Part shown: piece by piece, positions 1-8,841 of the stretch | Layout: the number at the start of each line of letters is the position of its first letter | Numbering within the stretch: position 1 is the first letter of the stretch | Source: Anaerolineae bacterium | GTDB taxonomy: Bacteria > Chloroflexota > Anaerolineae > DRVO01 | Length of the DNA stretch: 61,975 nt | Reading direction: 5' to 3' | Assembly: GCA_013178015.1 (NCBI GenBank) | Contig: JABLXR010000022.1 | Coordinates: 1-61,975, forward strand | Translations under genes and position numbers: made by a program | Notes under the pieces: model-generated | Databases searched by the model: none | What the model was told of the DNA's origin: nothing | The model's input: only the letters and a program-made list of their open reading frames with translations

Positions 1-56
1 ACCACCGGACCCACCGCTGTCATCTGATCAGAGGAGAGTGTGCTATACTGCACCTT

Positions 57-110
57 GAGCCTCCTTGGTTAGTGCTTGCTTCTCAGCTTTACAATAACCA
101 AGTGAGGCTC
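57..110. terminator. Long inverted repeat downstream of the permease gene
   Basis: Bases 57-71 and 95-110 are complementary (GAGCCTC, then CTTGGTTA) apart from one bulged base, with a loop of about 23 nt. It lies past the stop codon of the minus-strand permease gene at 230, so it could end that transcript. No clear T-run follows. The rest of bases 1-229 shows nothing I recognise. Confidence 0.4.
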
Positions 111-229
111 GCTTCGCATCCCCTCCGGCTCACCCCTTGCTCCGCTCACCTCCCCGACTTTGAGAAAGCCCTACGTGGAAGAGGCCCTGTCCATCGGACG
201 GAGGCAAGGGGAAGAGAGGGCGCCGTCCC

Positions 230-1492
230 CTACAGGTAGCGCAGCCAGAGGTAAGCACTAGCAAGAAGGAGGGACATGACGGTGGTGCTGACCCCGTACC
301 GGAGGAAGCGCCCAAAGCTGATGGGATAGCCGCTCCGCTCCGCCAGGCTGGCTACCACCAGGTTCGCCGATGCTCCCACGAGAGTTGTGTTCCCGCCCAG
401 ACAGGCCCCCAGCGCCAACGACCACCAGAGCGGCCGGGCAGGCATGGACTGGGCCAGGCTACGGACTATGGGGATCATGGTGGCCGTGTAGGGGATGTTG
501 TCCACCATCCCAGAGACGAAGGCCGAGAGCCAGAGGAGGATCATGGAAGTGAGAGGAAGGCTACCGCCGGTAAGACGGACGGCGGCCCGGCCCACAGCCC
601 CTATGATCCCCACCCGAACTACCGCCTCCACTAGGATGAACAGGCCTACGAAGAAGGCTAGGGTCGTCCACTCGATGTCGCGCATGATGTCGTGAGGATT
701 GGCCCGGCCCCAGATCAGCAGCACCGTCGCCCCGGCAACAGCAATGGTGGCCGGTTCCAGCCCCACCGCACCGTGCACCAGGAAGCCTCCCAGGACACCG
801 ACCAGTACCACCACCGCCTTGGCCAACAGAGGCCGGTCGGTGATGAGGGCCGAAGTGTCTAGAGCCTCCACGTCGAGAGCCTGCGCCCGGCCGGCCCTCA
901 ATTCACGACGGAAGAGCAGACCCGCCAGGCCCACCAAGAGCAGCAGGATGGAGAACGATATGGGCGCCAGGTTGGCGGCGAAGGTGACGAAGTCTATATC
1001 GGCGGCGCTGGCTATGAGAATGTTGGGAGGATCGCCGATCATGGTAGCGGTGCCTCCGATGTTGGAAGCCAGGATTTCTACCATGAGAAAAGGCAGAGGG
1101 TTCATGCGCAGGTTGGCGGCCACCAGCAAGGTCACTGGAGCCACCAGTACCACTATGGTGACGTTGTCCAACACCGCCGACGCCAGGCCGGTGACCAGCG
1201 TGAGCACCGCCATGATGCGGAAGGGGTCGCCCTTGCCCAGCTTCACTGCCTGCACGCCCACCCATTGGAATACGCCGGTCTCTCTCAGTACGTTGGCGAT
1301 GGCCATCATGCCGGCCAGCAGGAAGATCACATTCCAGTCCACCGCGTCGAAGGCGTGTTCCTGGTCCACGATCCCGGCTAGGATCATGAGAACGGCACCC
1401 AGTACCGCCGAGAGAGCGCGCGGCACCCTCTCGTTCACGATGACGGCATAGGTGAGGAGGAATATGGCGCCGGCCAGGAGGGCCTGGTTCAT
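230..1492 (-). CDS. ArsB/NhaD-family anion permease
   Basis: A 420-residue, almost entirely hydrophobic protein with about ten to eleven predicted membrane segments in two similar halves, as in the ion transporter superfamily that holds ArsB, NhaD and citrate-type permeases. Visible family motifs are SNIGGTATMIGDPPNILIA near residue 145 and a second re-entrant loop around GGNTTLVGASANLV near residue 370. These asparagine- and glycine-rich hairpins line the ion path in the family. The start follows the hydrophobic MNQALLAGAIFLLTYAVIV. It stands alone with no arsenic regulator or ATPase beside it, so the substrate (arsenite, Na+/H+ or a carboxylate) cannot be fixed from sequence. Confidence 0.85.
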   Translation of the reverse strand: MNQALLAGAIFLLTYAVIVNERVPRALSAVLGAVLMILAGIVDQEHAFDAVDWNVIFLLAGMMAIANVLRETGVFQWVGVQAVKLGKGDPFRIMAVLTLVTGLASAVLDNVTIVVLVAPVTLLVAANLRMNPLPFLMVEILASNIGGTATMIGDPPNILIASAADIDFVTFAANLAPISFSILLLLVGLAGLLFRRELRAGRAQALDVEALDTSALITDRPLLAKAVVVLVGVLGGFLVHGAVGLEPATIAVAGATVLLIWGRANPHDIMRDIEWTTLAFFVGLFILVEAVVRVGIIGAVGRAAVRLTGGSLPLTSMILLWLSAFVSGMVDNIPYTATMIPIVRSLAQSMPARPLWWSLALGACLGGNTTLVGASANLVVASLAERSGYPISFGRFLRYGVSTTVMSLLLASAYLWLRYL

Positions 1493-2159
1493 AGGCAGGA
1501 CTCCGTCGGGCTAGCTGCTGCACGGGCCCCCTCCTCGCGGCCTCGTCCGTGGGGAGCACCAATCGGCCTTGCCGCCTGGGAAGCTGAAGCCCGGTTGGAG
1601 TCTGCAGACACACCAGGGACGCGTCCACGTTGGGGGACGCTCATTCATACCAGATGTGGCCCGAAAGGGAAAGGGTGACCGGAGCACAGGCCTACGGGCG
1701 CTGCCACCTACTCTGCTCGCCGATCGCGGGAGGGAGTCCGCCCGCCCACGCCTAGACTCCCACTTCCTGGGGACTCCATCTCCTGCCGACAAGTGCACCC
1801 TCTCCCTGTAGAACCGTGAGGCTACCGGCCAGAGCCCCTGTGCGGGTGTGCGGCGATGGGTGCACCTCCCGGGGGAGACAGAACTGGAGCTGTCGGCTCG
1901 GCTGGGTAGGCGCGTGGATCCGGTCATCCGCCGCGCCATCGAGCGTAGCGCGAACCCCTTCCGGCGCTAGGACATTCTAGGTTGCGCGAGGCCCCTCTAT
2001 GCCGGGTGATGCGGCGACACTGGTAGACGTGTTGCGAGCACTTCGGCCCGCCACTCGCTTGGATGAATTGTGGAGCACCATCCAGGGTGACACGCCGAAG
2101 CTAGAGGAGGTGCCGGAACCCTAGGTGTCTGGAGAGGACCTGCATGTCCTCGGGGGGCC
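1493..2159. other. Gap with two short plus-strand open frames, possibly one decayed gene
   Basis: Most of this 667-bp stretch shows nothing recognisable. Near its right end are two consecutive plus-strand frames with codon use like real genes. One runs 1848-1970 (GTG start, about 40 residues, containing LPGETELELSARLGRRVD). The other runs 1999-2124 (ATG start, 41 residues, MPGDAATLVDVLRALRP). They are in different frames and 28 bp apart, so they may be pieces of a broken gene or chance. No family is recognised. Confidence 0.25.
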
Positions 2160-3449
2160 CTACAGGTCCGGCGCGAAAGCGTACGTCCGCTCCTCCAGAT
2201 AGCTCGACCCCAGCGGTTGCACCCGAAGGAGCGCCGCCTTGCCCAACCGCTTCTGCAGCTCGGCCGCCACCTGAACCAGCCTCTGGCGGGCCTTGCGCTT
2301 CTGGAACAGCGTCAGTTGCTTGCCCATCTGGGGCGCCAGGGCCTCGGCCCGCAGCCCCAACTCCACCACCGGCCCACCGATGATTCCCTCCAGGCACCGC
2401 CGGGCCACGTCGGCCATTGCTGGCGCCAGCGCCGTCGGCTCTTTCAGCGTCACCTCCCGGCTCTCCTTTTCCCCTGACTCCACCTGCCACATCACCCGCA
2501 GGGACACGCAAGACCATCCTTCCCGGCGCAGTCGGCCCGCCACCTCCTCCGCCAGCCGGCCCAGCGCCGTCTCCAGGTCTGAACAAGACACGAGCGCGGG
2601 GTCGAACTGCCTCCCGGCTTCCACCTCCGGCAGCAGAAGGGAGGAGCGGTAAATCTCCACCCCTCCGAAGAGGCTCCAGCCGCGAGTCCGGCTCACGTCG
2701 TTCGTGGCCAGCCGCCAGGCCTCCAGCCCAGGCAGGCCGAACTGCGCCTGCATGGCCACCCGCCCCAGCCCGGCCACGTCGCCCAGGGTGTGTAGGCCCA
2801 GCAACCTCAACCGCCGCAGCATTTCCCGCCAATCCGAGTCCGGCGCCGGCAGTACGTCCAGAGGCAAGGGAGCAAGGAAGGCCATCTCTTTCCCCGGCAC
2901 CACGATGCATATACGCCTGCCGCCGTGCCGGGCCGCCATGGCGGCAGCGAATTGCCCCCCGGCGATTCCCACCCGTGCCGCCAGTCGATCGCATCCTCTC
3001 TCCTGGAGCAGAGCTTCACCGTCCCCCTCCGGCGAGGTGCCTGGGGCGGCCCTCCTCCACTCTTGCAGCACCAAACGCGCCAGCGTCCTCTCGTCGCCCA
3101 CGAGCCGATCCAGACCTCGCACTCCCATGAAAGCTAGGCCCAGGGAGGGCGAAGCCACCTCCGGCGTCAGGCGCAACAGGGGCGCCAGGCTCTCGCGGTG
3201 CCACTGCCGGTAGTGGTCCTCGTCCGCCGGCACCGGCACCGCCTGGGGGCAGAGCGACAGCGCCCGCGAGAGTAGCATGCCCTCCCGCACGCCCGCCTCG
3301 GCTGCCCGCCCGCAGCCCTCCACCACCACCGGCCGTCTGCCGCCGTCGTAGATCACCACCGGCACCGGGGTCAACTCCGGCCGCCGTACCCTCTCGACCA
3401 GAACGCGAAACTGAGGCACATATAGGCAAAGCACTCGATGTTGTCTCAT
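2160..3449 (-). CDS. Catalytically inactive Y-family DNA polymerase-like protein (ImuB-like)
   Basis: A 429-residue protein with the palm, fingers, thumb and little-finger layout of Y-family polymerases. The acidic catalytic residues are missing: where active enzymes carry DxxxFF this one reads LYVPQFRVLVE, and the SxDE motif is replaced by GLAFMGVRGLD. That pattern is typical of ImuB, a non-catalytic partner in SOS mutagenesis that recruits the replicase. I chose the ATG at 3449 because GAGGA lies just upstream. An in-frame extension to 3542 is encoded by the neighbouring repeat element and is probably not native. No ImuA or DnaE2 gene is in the window, but a DUF6504-like gene, a usual ImuB neighbour, lies at 17961. 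Confidence 0.8.
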   Translation of the reverse strand: MRQHRVLCLYVPQFRVLVERVRRPELTPVPVVIYDGGRRPVVVEGCGRAAEAGVREGMLLSRALSLCPQAVPVPADEDHYRQWHRESLAPLLRLTPEVASPSLGLAFMGVRGLDRLVGDERTLARLVLQEWRRAAPGTSPEGDGEALLQERGCDRLAARVGIAGGQFAAAMAARHGGRRICIVVPGKEMAFLAPLPLDVLPAPDSDWREMLRRLRLLGLHTLGDVAGLGRVAMQAQFGLPGLEAWRLATNDVSRTRGWSLFGGVEIYRSSLLLPEVEAGRQFDPALVSCSDLETALGRLAEEVAGRLRREGWSCVSLRVMWQVESGEKESREVTLKEPTALAPAMADVARRCLEGIIGGPVVELGLRAEALAPQMGKQLTLFQKRKARQRLVQVAAELQKRLGKAALLRVQPLGSSYLEERTYAFAPDL

Positions 3450-3463
3450 GTTTCCTCGCATAT

Positions 3464-3570
3464 GATCCGTGATACGTGATACATGACGCGTGATACGTGA
3501 CCCGTGACTCCCGAGGTCACACCGTTCCCAGTCACGTATCACGCATCACGCATCACGTATCACGTATCAC
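3464..3570. repeat. Snap-back element, ACGTGAT word family (copy 1)
   Basis: The left arm is a run of variants of GTGATACGTGAT and the right arm is the reverse complement (ATCACGTATCACGCATC), around a short unique loop (about 3513-3533). It fills the space between the tail gene, whose TGA stop (3567-3569) lies inside the arm, and the polymerase-like gene. The RNA would fold into a long hairpin. A second, one-armed copy is at 25054. Confidence 0.75.
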
Positions 3571-5588
3571 TTCCCTCCCACCAGCAACCTCTGTTCGTAC
3601 ACGCCCTTCCGACGATCGAAGTGGGTCTCTATCTCCAGCACTCGCCGGACCGATGCTCCCACGCTCACCACGTCCATGAGCTCCTGACCCACGTTGGGCC
3701 GGGCCAGCAGCCACTCGCCCTGCCATGCCCACCGCTGCCGGCGGAGGGCGAACTCCGCCGCCCCGGCCGCGGTGACGTCGGTGCCGGGATTGATCCTCGC
3801 GTCTACCACCTTGCGCACCGAGGCCAAGCCCGCCTCCGCAATGGCTTCCAGGTCCAGTGCTTCGCCGTAGGCTTCCTCGCCGAACACCTGCACCCAGGTG
3901 CCCTCCGGTTCCCTCTCGCTCAGGGCGCTCTCCAGCAGGGGATGGTCGTCCAGATAGGAGTAGCAGACCTGATCTTCCGGGGTGAACACCCACGCCCGTA
4001 CCGAGGGCCAAGTCTCCTCCTCTTCCGGGTCGGTCGAGAAGCGCAGCTCACAGCCGCAGTAGTCCAGCACCCGCTCCACCAGCCCGCCCCAGGGCTGCCC
4101 CACGCCCAGAGAGAAGCGCGGCGGTGTACCGGAGCAGTAGAGCGTGGAAGAGCCGTCGTCGCCGTAGACGAACCCGAACCGCTCCAGCGCCTCCGCCAGC
4201 ACGTTGGCAGGCGAAGTCTGCCACTCGTAGGCCCGGTCGGCCGGGCTGCGCCAGAGCTTGCCCCAGCCATCGTAGCAGCGCAGCACTACCTCCGGCCGCC
4301 TGCCCCACCGGCGCACCACCTCCTCTACCCAGTACGGAGCCCGGCACACCCACTCCGATCCCTCGGCGGTGACGTATCCCTCCCGCAGGCACACCTGTCC
4401 CCCAGGCCGGAGGACCGACGGCGAGCCGTCGCCGTCCAGCGTCAGCTCTAGCCGGCCCTCGCCTCGTCGTGCGCTATGGGCGCGATAGCGGGCCACATCC
4501 CCCGAGACGTCCACCCACTGATCCGGCCCGCCGCCGTACACCGCCGCCTTCCACACCCGCGAGGCGGAGCCGAAGTAGATCTCTTCCCCCCAGGAGGCCG
4601 CGCCCGGCCCGCCGGCCGTCTCCGCTTCCAGGGGCACGAAGTCTCCCGCTGACACCGGCCCCGTCAGCCCCAGGCGCAGCAGGAAGAGATGCCCCAGCCG
4701 GCTGCCCTGGCCGGTGTTCTGCACCAGGAACAATCGAGGACGGTCCCCCGGGGCCGCCACCAGGGCTGGCTGGGACCAGGTGAAGGCGGGGGCATCGCCC
4801 ACCAGCACCGCTCCCCGGTAGGTCCACAGCCGCAGGCCCTCCGCCGTCAACTGCAGGTGATAGAGGCGCACTGCCGGTCGGGTGGTGTCCTCGAAGGCGC
4901 CGCAGAGGACGAAGTGCACGCTGCTGTAGCTCTCGTCCCCGCCGACGCTCACCGCCGCCAGCCCGGCGGCGCCGTCTCCCGCATCCCGAGGCCAGGCCGC
5001 CCCTTGCCACTGCCCCTCCCGCAACCAGGCCACGTACACCAGGTCGTCGGGATCCTGCGTCTGGCCGTCGTCAGCGACGAGACAGATGCAGTCGTGCGCC
5101 GTGGGGCACACCGCCGCTACCGAGGTGAGGCGACAACCCGCGTCAGCCTGGTAGACGATCTCCGGCGCCGACCAGGTGAGCCCGCCGTCCTGGCTGCGGC
5201 GGCACAACAGCGTGCCTCCCGACCCGCCCACGTACAGGAGGTAGGCCCGGCCAGTGGCGGCCGCCAAGGCCACCTGCGCCTGTGGGTCCACCGCCGAGGC
5301 CATCAGCGTCCAGGCATCCCAGCCCGACGCCGCCCCGACCTGCGTCCGGCACAGGTAGAGGTTGCCGCTCTCCTCCACCCGGGCCCGCAGCACGTAGCCG
5401 TCGCCAGGCGCGCCGGTGCCCGTGCCGCAGGCTAGGGCACAGGGGCCGTCTTCCTCCGGGCCGGAGTACACGTCCTGCGGGCGCAGCCGGCCCACTCCCA
5501 CGTGTCGGTCGTCCACCGTCACCCGTACGTACGGCCGCGCCGACCGACTCTTCTGGGCCGAGAGCAACGTAGGCGATAGTGCGAGCAA
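3567..5588 (-). CDS. Phage tail/baseplate hub-like protein with sialidase-type repeats
   Basis: A protein of about 673 residues. The N-terminal half has Asp-box style segments (SQDGGLTWSAPEIV near residue 140) as in BNR beta-propellers. The C-terminal half resembles phage tail hub proteins: a block on rotated axes (PYWVEEVVRRWGRRPEVVLRC), then a terminal domain ending in a stretch like LARPNVGQELMDVVSV. I place the start at TTG 5588, six bases after GGGAGG; a longer GTG start exists at 5618. It is the most downstream of the minus-strand structural genes. The role as receptor-binding or baseplate protein is inferred from layout and neighbours. The stop codon lies inside the repeat element at 3464-3570. 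Confidence 0.55.
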   Translation of the reverse strand: MLALSPTLLSAQKSRSARPYVRVTVDDRHVGVGRLRPQDVYSGPEEDGPCALACGTGTGAPGDGYVLRARVEESGNLYLCRTQVGAASGWDAWTLMASAVDPQAQVALAAATGRAYLLYVGGSGGTLLCRRSQDGGLTWSAPEIVYQADAGCRLTSVAAVCPTAHDCICLVADDGQTQDPDDLVYVAWLREGQWQGAAWPRDAGDGAAGLAAVSVGGDESYSSVHFVLCGAFEDTTRPAVRLYHLQLTAEGLRLWTYRGAVLVGDAPAFTWSQPALVAAPGDRPRLFLVQNTGQGSRLGHLFLLRLGLTGPVSAGDFVPLEAETAGGPGAASWGEEIYFGSASRVWKAAVYGGGPDQWVDVSGDVARYRAHSARRGEGRLELTLDGDGSPSVLRPGGQVCLREGYVTAEGSEWVCRAPYWVEEVVRRWGRRPEVVLRCYDGWGKLWRSPADRAYEWQTSPANVLAEALERFGFVYGDDGSSTLYCSGTPPRFSLGVGQPWGGLVERVLDYCGCELRFSTDPEEEETWPSVRAWVFTPEDQVCYSYLDDHPLLESALSEREPEGTWVQVFGEEAYGEALDLEAIAEAGLASVRKVVDARINPGTDVTAAGAAEFALRRQRWAWQGEWLLARPNVGQELMDVVSVGASVRRVLEIETHFDRRKGVYEQRLLVGGK

Positions 5589-5661
5589 CTGATCCTCCCT
5601 GGAGCCACGAACAAGCACGGAAGTGCCGCTGACGCCATGCCGAGTGTCGCACGTGGCGGCA

Positions 5662-5699
5662 CCGCAGACACCCCGGCCACGTGGCCGGGGTGTCTGCGG
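5662..5699. terminator. 38-bp perfect palindrome
   Basis: Nineteen-base arms read CCGCAGACACCCCGGCCAC and its exact reverse complement with no spacer. It sits 31 bp beyond the stop of the minus-strand HEPN gene and 74 bp before the tail gene, so it can separate the two transcripts. There is a short TTTT on the plus-strand side at 5711-5714. Perfect symmetry without a loop could also mark a protein-binding or cruciform site. Confidence 0.55.
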
Positions 5700-5729
5700 C
5701 GGTCTCGGCGTTTTCTGCGGCTAGGATGC

Positions 5730-6149
5730 CTATATCACCCCCTGGCGGCGCAGGAATGTCTCCGCCAGGTCAATGATGCGTTCCACCGAGGCGGAGGCCA
5801 TCTCCGCCTGAGCAGCGGTGTACGTCTCACTTGGTACAGCCGGAGAGGGTAACCCGTGTGGATAGCGGGTGGGAATGTAGAATTGGTCCAACTGGGCCGC
5901 CTCTGCAGCCAGATCGGCGAAGGAGGGTTCATGGACACTGCACTGCTTCGCCAATTCGGCGACCGAGTGACCCCAGATCACTCGACTCCCCTGGCTGAAC
6001 AAGACTGCCTTGAGCGCCTTCTCCGCAGCCTGCTGGGCATGGAAACAGGCGGCGGCGTAATGTCCGGCGCCTACAAGAGTGTGCACGACGGCGAGGTCCG
6101 CGCGGGCCTGGCTGAACCAGCGTCGTGCTTCAGTCTGGCGGACGTTCAT
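5730..6149 (-). CDS. HEPN-domain protein of an MNT-HEPN pair
   Basis: A 139-residue all-helical protein with the HEPN signature of paired small nucleases and nucleotide-binding proteins: WFSQARADLAVVHTLVGAGHY, then ACFHAQQAAEKALKAVLF and a helix around GHSVAEL. In these modules HEPN is usually the RNase toxin or an AMPylated partner and the adjacent minimal nucleotidyltransferase is the antitoxin. The start chosen is the ATG at 6149, giving a 20-bp overlap with the upstream nucleotidyltransferase gene and so likely coupled translation. A longer start inside the partner gene exists. The palindrome at 5662 probably ends the transcript. Confidence 0.85.
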   Translation of the reverse strand: MNVRQTEARRWFSQARADLAVVHTLVGAGHYAAACFHAQQAAEKALKAVLFSQGSRVIWGHSVAELAKQCSVHEPSFADLAAEAAQLDQFYIPTRYPHGLPSPAVPSETYTAAQAEMASASVERIIDLAETFLRRQGVI

Positions 6150-6492
6150 ATAGAACCGCCCCTTCTCGCTGCACCACCCAACCCAGACCGACCTCACGCA
6201 TGCGTTCGAATTCCTCCGGCGTGTACACCAGTATCTCAGCCGGACGACCGAATTCCACCAGATAGGGCACCATCTCGCGCAGCCTCTCCAGGAAAGGAAT
6301 CTCGGTGCGCTTGATGACGATCACATCGTAGTCGCTATACTCGTCGGCCTCGCCCCGCGCCCGCGATCCGAAGAGAATGATCCGCTCCGGGTCGTAGCGC
6401 CGCAGCAGATCCACCAGCCTCTGAAGGTCGGGGTCGGAAAGCCGCCTTTCGCCTGTACGCGTCGCCGCCATCTTCCACTCCGATGCGCTCAT
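6130..6492 (-). CDS. Minimal nucleotidyltransferase (MNT) antitoxin-like
   Basis: A 120-residue nucleotidyltransferase of the MNT type. The motif LFGSRARGEADEYSDYDVIV carries the Gly-Ser and the two metal-binding aspartates. A third acidic position follows in RPAEILVY. In known pairs MNT adds AMP to a tyrosine of the HEPN partner and blocks its RNase activity. The gene precedes and overlaps the HEPN gene on the minus strand, the usual order. The C-terminal MREVGLGWVVQREGAVLYE is also typical of this family. No plasmid or integrase context is visible, but the pair sits among phage-derived genes. Confidence 0.88.
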   Translation of the reverse strand: MSASEWKMAATRTGERRLSDPDLQRLVDLLRRYDPERIILFGSRARGEADEYSDYDVIVIKRTEIPFLERLREMVPYLVEFGRPAEILVYTPEEFERMREVGLGWVVQREGAVLYERPPD

Positions 6493-6631
6493 TATAGACT
6501 CGCACTCAGAGAGGAGGGAAGCGCTCTCCTTGAGCAGAGTGAAGACGGGCCGAAGGTCAGGTCCCCTCCAGGCCTTCGGAGTACTACCATACGGTCACCC
6601 ACCAATCGCTTGCCGGACCCGAGCGACGAGC

Positions 6632-6958
6632 ATGAGCCCTGCATCCACTACAACTGCAGAACTTCCCTCCCACCTGCGAGAGCTCTTCTGGGACTATGAC
6701 TTCGAGGCTCTGAGTTGGGAGGAGGACCAAGACCTCATCATCGGCCGCAACCTGGCCGCCGGCAACTGGGACGCCATTACCTGGCTGCGCTCCCTCGCCG
6801 GCGACGGCGCCATCCGCCGCTGGCTGGAGGAGCATCGCGGCGGCGGTCTCAGTCCCCGCCAACTCCGCTTCTGGCAGCTCATCCTGAGGCTACCTCGTCA
6901 CCAGGTTGACGCCTGGGTCGAAGGGCGGCAGACCTGGGATCGGCGAATGGAACGATGA
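6632..6958 (+). CDS. DUF6922-type antitoxin-like protein
   Basis: A 108-residue protein matching the small DUF6922 family in its opening LPSHLRELFWDYDFEALSWE and its closing GLSPRQLRFWQLIL. Such proteins commonly precede an AbiEii-type nucleotidyltransferase toxin and are presumed to be its antitoxin. I chose the ATG at 6632 because conservation begins shortly after it; the longer frame from 6530 has no ribosome site. Its TGA overlaps an ATG (ATGA, 6955-6958) that would start the partner, but that partner stops after nine codons. Confidence 0.65.
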   Translation: MSPASTTTAELPSHLRELFWDYDFEALSWEEDQDLIIGRNLAAGNWDAITWLRSLAGDGAIRRWLEEHRGGGLSPRQLRFWQLILRLPRHQVDAWVEGRQTWDRRMER

Positions 6959-6984
6959 CCTTCCACCCCGAAGTCCTGTACTAA
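6955..6984 (+). pseudogene. Truncated start of the DUF6922 partner gene
   Basis: The ATG overlapping the DUF6922 stop codon opens MTFHPEVLY and then a TAA. Partner toxins of DUF6922 genes often begin with MTFHPEVL, so this looks like the stub of an AbiEii-like toxin whose body has been lost. The same frame continues after the stop with about 30 sense codons to about 7077, without a recognisable domain. The family assignment rests on nine residues and the gene order. Confidence 0.45.
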
Positions 6985-7141
6985 CTGTACCCAGCCCCCA
7001 CCGGCAACTTGGCCCTCCGCCGCATCCTTGACGGCTCCGCTCATCAACTCTATGCTCCAGCCACTGCTGCCTGAACAACCGAATAGACTTTGTGGCCGCA
7101 AGCGGGGCATGTCCCCATTCCTCTGGCCCAAGGAGGGTCAC

Positions 7142-8434
7142 ATGGCGCGCAAGAGTGCAGTTAAGCTCCTCGCCCTTCCCCTGTTGGTCGCCCTTCTCTG
7201 CGTCGGGCCGGCACTGGCCGAAGAACCCCCCGACCTCTCCGCTCAAGCTGCTCTCGGCAGCGCCTTCACCTACCAGGGCCGCCTCCTCGACGACAACGCT
7301 CCCGCCAACGGCAGCTACGACTTCGAGTTCAAGCTCTACGATGGCAGTGACCCGAGCACCGCTACCCAGGTCGGCAGCACCTTTGCGGTGAACGACCAGG
7401 CGGTGAGCGGCGGTCTCTTCACCACTGCCCTCGACTTCGGCAGCGCTCCCTTCAATGGCCGAGCCCTCTGGCTGCAGACAGGTGTGCGCCCGGGCAGTAG
7501 CAGCGGCAGTTACACTGCTCTCTCTCCGCTCACCGCCCTGACCGCTGCTCCTTATGCTCTTTTCGCCCTCAATACCGCCGGCAGCCCCTATGCAAACGTT
7601 GTTGTCGTGGCCAAGCGCGGCGGCGACTTTAGCACCATCCAGGCAGCCCTGGACAGCATCACCGGCGCCAGCGCCATGAACCATTATCTCGTCTGGGTGG
7701 CGCCCGGTGTCTACAACGAGAATGTTACCATGAAGCAGTACGTGGACATTGAGGGTGCGGGCGAACTGGCGACTAAGATCACCGCCGGCGGCAGCAGCTC
7801 CCTTGACTCCGGCACCGTCATCGGAGCGAGCAACGCCGAGCTGCGCCTGCTGACGGTGGAGAACACCGGTGGGGACACCTACGCCATCGCCCTCGTGAAC
7901 AAGACAGCTACCCTTGCCCTCACTCACGTGACCCTGCGCGCCTCAGGAGGAACCACTGGCAACACTGGTATAAGGAGCAGTGACAATTCGCTGCTTGGTC
8001 TCAGGGACGTCACCATATACGCCTCTGGCGGTAATGCTGCTATTGGCGTGCAGAATCGCAACTCTGTTGGGGGAGTTGTCATGGTCGATACGGTCATCTT
8101 CGCTGCCGATGGCTCAGTCGGCAATGCCGGCGTAACCAACGAGAGCGCCAGCTGCATCATCAGCCAAAGCGGCATCAGCGCCTCTGGCCCGGCGGCGGCA
8201 ATAGACGTTGGCATCTACAATCTGGGCAGCGTCGGCAGCTATGGGGTAACGGTGAACCACTCACAGGTGCTCGGCACTGACAACACCATCTACAACGATG
8301 CCGCTTTCCAATCGCGCGTGGGGGCTTCACAGCTTGCTGGCGGCCCAGTACACAATGTTGGCCCGGGCTCGGTGGTCTGCGCCATGGTCTACGACGAGGG
8401 CTATACACCCTTTGCCGTCGCCTGTCCGCCATAG
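7142..8434 (+). CDS. Secreted protein: FTYQGRL module plus beta-helix (pectinesterase-like)
   Basis: A 430-residue exported protein. A signal peptide (MARKSAVKLLALPLLVALLC, cleaved near LAEE) is followed by a module of about 110 residues beginning AFTYQGRLLDDNAPANGSYD and ending LTALTAAPYALF. The rest is a right-handed beta-helix of pectinesterase or carbohydrate-binding type (GGDFSTIQAALDSITGASA, then repeated turns). AAGGAGG five bases before the ATG at 7142 fixes the start. It heads a plus-strand set of five secreted proteins; the first module is nearly identical at DNA level in the gene at 9970. A cell-surface structural or sugar-binding role is likely. Confidence 0.7.
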   Translation: MARKSAVKLLALPLLVALLCVGPALAEEPPDLSAQAALGSAFTYQGRLLDDNAPANGSYDFEFKLYDGSDPSTATQVGSTFAVNDQAVSGGLFTTALDFGSAPFNGRALWLQTGVRPGSSSGSYTALSPLTALTAAPYALFALNTAGSPYANVVVVAKRGGDFSTIQAALDSITGASAMNHYLVWVAPGVYNENVTMKQYVDIEGAGELATKITAGGSSSLDSGTVIGASNAELRLLTVENTGGDTYAIALVNKTATLALTHVTLRASGGTTGNTGIRSSDNSLLGLRDVTIYASGGNAAIGVQNRNSVGGVVMVDTVIFAADGSVGNAGVTNESASCIISQSGISASGPAAAIDVGIYNLGSVGSYGVTVNHSQVLGTDNTIYNDAAFQSRVGASQLAGGPVHNVGPGSVVCAMVYDEGYTPFAVACPP

Positions 8435-8446
8435 GAGGTTGCTGCT

Positions 8447-8806
8447 ATGAGCAAGCGCTTCATCCTCGCAGCCCGTGTCATATCCCGTAGCATAGGGTCT
8501 CGTGCCCGTTTCCACGCCCACAAGGGGCTATGCTACATCGCCGTCTTCCTAGTGATCGTGATCCTGGCCATCGCCGGCGGCGCGGCCCTGGCCCAGACCG
8601 GCGGCCCCTACGACCTCACCTGGCACACCTTCGACGGAGGCGGCGGCACCACCTCCGGTGGTCCCTATGCCCTCTCCGGCACCATCGGCCAACCCGACGC
8701 CCAAGTCATGACCGGCGGCCCTTACACCCTCCAGGGAGGCTTCTGGGGCGGCTCCGCCTCCGGCATCGTCGTCTACACTCCCCTGGTGCTGCGGAACGCG
8801 GGGTAG
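8447..8806 (+). CDS. Small secreted GGPYDLTWHTFDGGG protein (copy 1)
   Basis: A 119-residue protein with a hydrophobic export segment (VFLVIVILAIAGGAALA). The conserved core GGPYDLTWHTFDGGGGTTSG is followed by GGPYALSGTIGQPDAQ, and the C-terminus reads YTPLVLRNAG. The core occurs in many exported proteins of Chloroflexota, but its function is unknown. GGAGG stands eight bases before the ATG. From residue 40 on it is nearly identical, also in DNA, to the protein at 11113. It lies 12 bp after the beta-helix gene and likely shares its transcript. Confidence 0.7.
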   Translation: MSKRFILAARVISRSIGSRARFHAHKGLCYIAVFLVIVILAIAGGAALAQTGGPYDLTWHTFDGGGGTTSGGPYALSGTIGQPDAQVMTGGPYTLQGGFWGGSASGIVVYTPLVLRNAG

Positions 8807-8841
8807 GTGAGACGCTCTCGCCCTTCCATCAGGAGGATCAA

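Noticed and set aside
35-51. GAGAGTGTGCTATACTG, similar to the cas promoter -10 region at 44481
   Set aside because: No matching -35 and no gene downstream on that strand; likely coincidence.
3504-4451. Long plus-strand open frame opposite the tail gene
   Set aside because: It is the complement of a well-formed minus-strand gene; high GC gives long antisense frames throughout the window.
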